Notes under the pieces: model-generated
Database searches by the model: none
What the model was told of the DNA's origin: nothing
What the model saw: only the letters and a program-made list of their open reading frames with translations
Translations under genes and position numbers: made by a program
Source: Coniferiporia sulphurascens
Taxonomy: Eukaryota > Basidiomycota > Agaricomycetes > Hymenochaetales > Hymenochaetaceae
Direction: 5' to 3'
Length of the DNA: 64,000 nt
NCBI GenBank assembly: GCA_002794785.1
Contig: NBBA01000019.1
Location: 124,001 to 188,000 of the forward strand
Shown: positions 63,828 to 64,000 of the stretch, one piece after another
Layout: every line of letters starts with the position of its first letter
Numbering within the stretch: position 1 is the stretch's first letter

Positions 63828-64000
63828 TAAATTGATGAAAATCATGATCACCAGATCAACAGATTAGCAAGATTGACATGGCAAGACCTGTAACTCTAAT
63901 TGATACCAGGAACCTATGCCAATGCTGTAAAGATGCAGATCAAGTAGCATGGAAAGCGTTTAACATTGCATGTGCAACAGTAGGACAGAATGCAGGATAT
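63822..64000 (+). repeat. Long inverted repeat, right arm (runs off the window)
   Basis: Counterpart of 62744-62922 in opposite orientation. Confidence 0.9.
63878..64000 (+). CDS. Unrecognised mobile-element ORF (right arm), first 41 codons
   Basis: Starts MARPVTLIDTRNLCQCCKDA, identical in protein to the left-arm ORF over the visible part, with one silent difference (GCG here, GCA there). It continues beyond the window. Confidence 0.7.
   Translation, partial: MARPVTLIDTRNLCQCCKDADQVAWKAFNIACATVGQNAGY

Noticed and set aside
1..64000. CRISPR arrays, tRNA or rRNA genes, operons
   Set aside because: No regularly spaced short repeats, no cloverleaf with A/B boxes and no rRNA sequence noticed on reading; the organism is eukaryotic. 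A tRNAscan run would settle the tRNA question.

Overview
The window looks like a stretch of nuclear genome from a mushroom-forming basidiomycete (Agaricomycetes). Genes are dense and packed with 48-80 nt introns, some exons are only 13-15 nt long, a complete Mcm2 is present, and so are families common in these fungi (Fe-ADH, CmcJ/AsaB-like protein, F-box protein, MYND protein, protein kinase with a small helical N-terminus). There is no bacterial, organellar or viral signature. The species cannot be named from sequence alone.

Layout. 1-1067: end of a copia retrotransposon abutting the start codon of an iron-type alcohol dehydrogenase (1069-2804). 3226-20515: ordinary gene block with a flavin reductase-like protein, a Sec7/PH ARF exchange factor, a disordered protein, a vacuolar membrane M28 protease, an F-box protein, a UCH37-type deubiquitinase and a secreted protein. 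20516-26302: gene-poor tract with a decayed protein kinase. 26303-30217: bleomycin hydrolase and a CmcJ-like protein, divergently transcribed. 30659-37702: full-length LINE with a solo LTR inside and a 14-bp target-site duplication, ending 6 bp before a thioesterase start codon. 37709-47234: two thioesterases, a TKL-like kinase with a helical N-terminus, an unassigned gene and MCM2. 47118-53524: tandem duplication of the MCM2 3' end plus a MYND gene; the first unit carries a nested non-LTR element holding two solo LTRs, and the second unit is decayed. 54276-59687: complete copia element inserted 2 bp before the ATG of an intact-looking pogo-like transposase (59694-61053). 61364-64000: a fourth solo LTR, then two head-to-head copies of an unrecognised ORF flanking a 900-bp open reading frame.

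Two themes tie the window together. First, all ten premature in-frame stops that I found in its retroelement ORFs are TGA, and they sit where arginine is expected or plausible; LTR pairs differ almost only at former CpG sites. This points to CpG-methylation decay (CGA to TGA) of otherwise intact elements. Second, three insertions lie within 0-6 bp of a start codon, so several genes are now fed by transposon sequence. Five introns appear to use GC rather than GT donors, and one of these is supported by both copies of the MYND duplication. Exon boundaries were inferred by eye from frame continuity and splice motifs.
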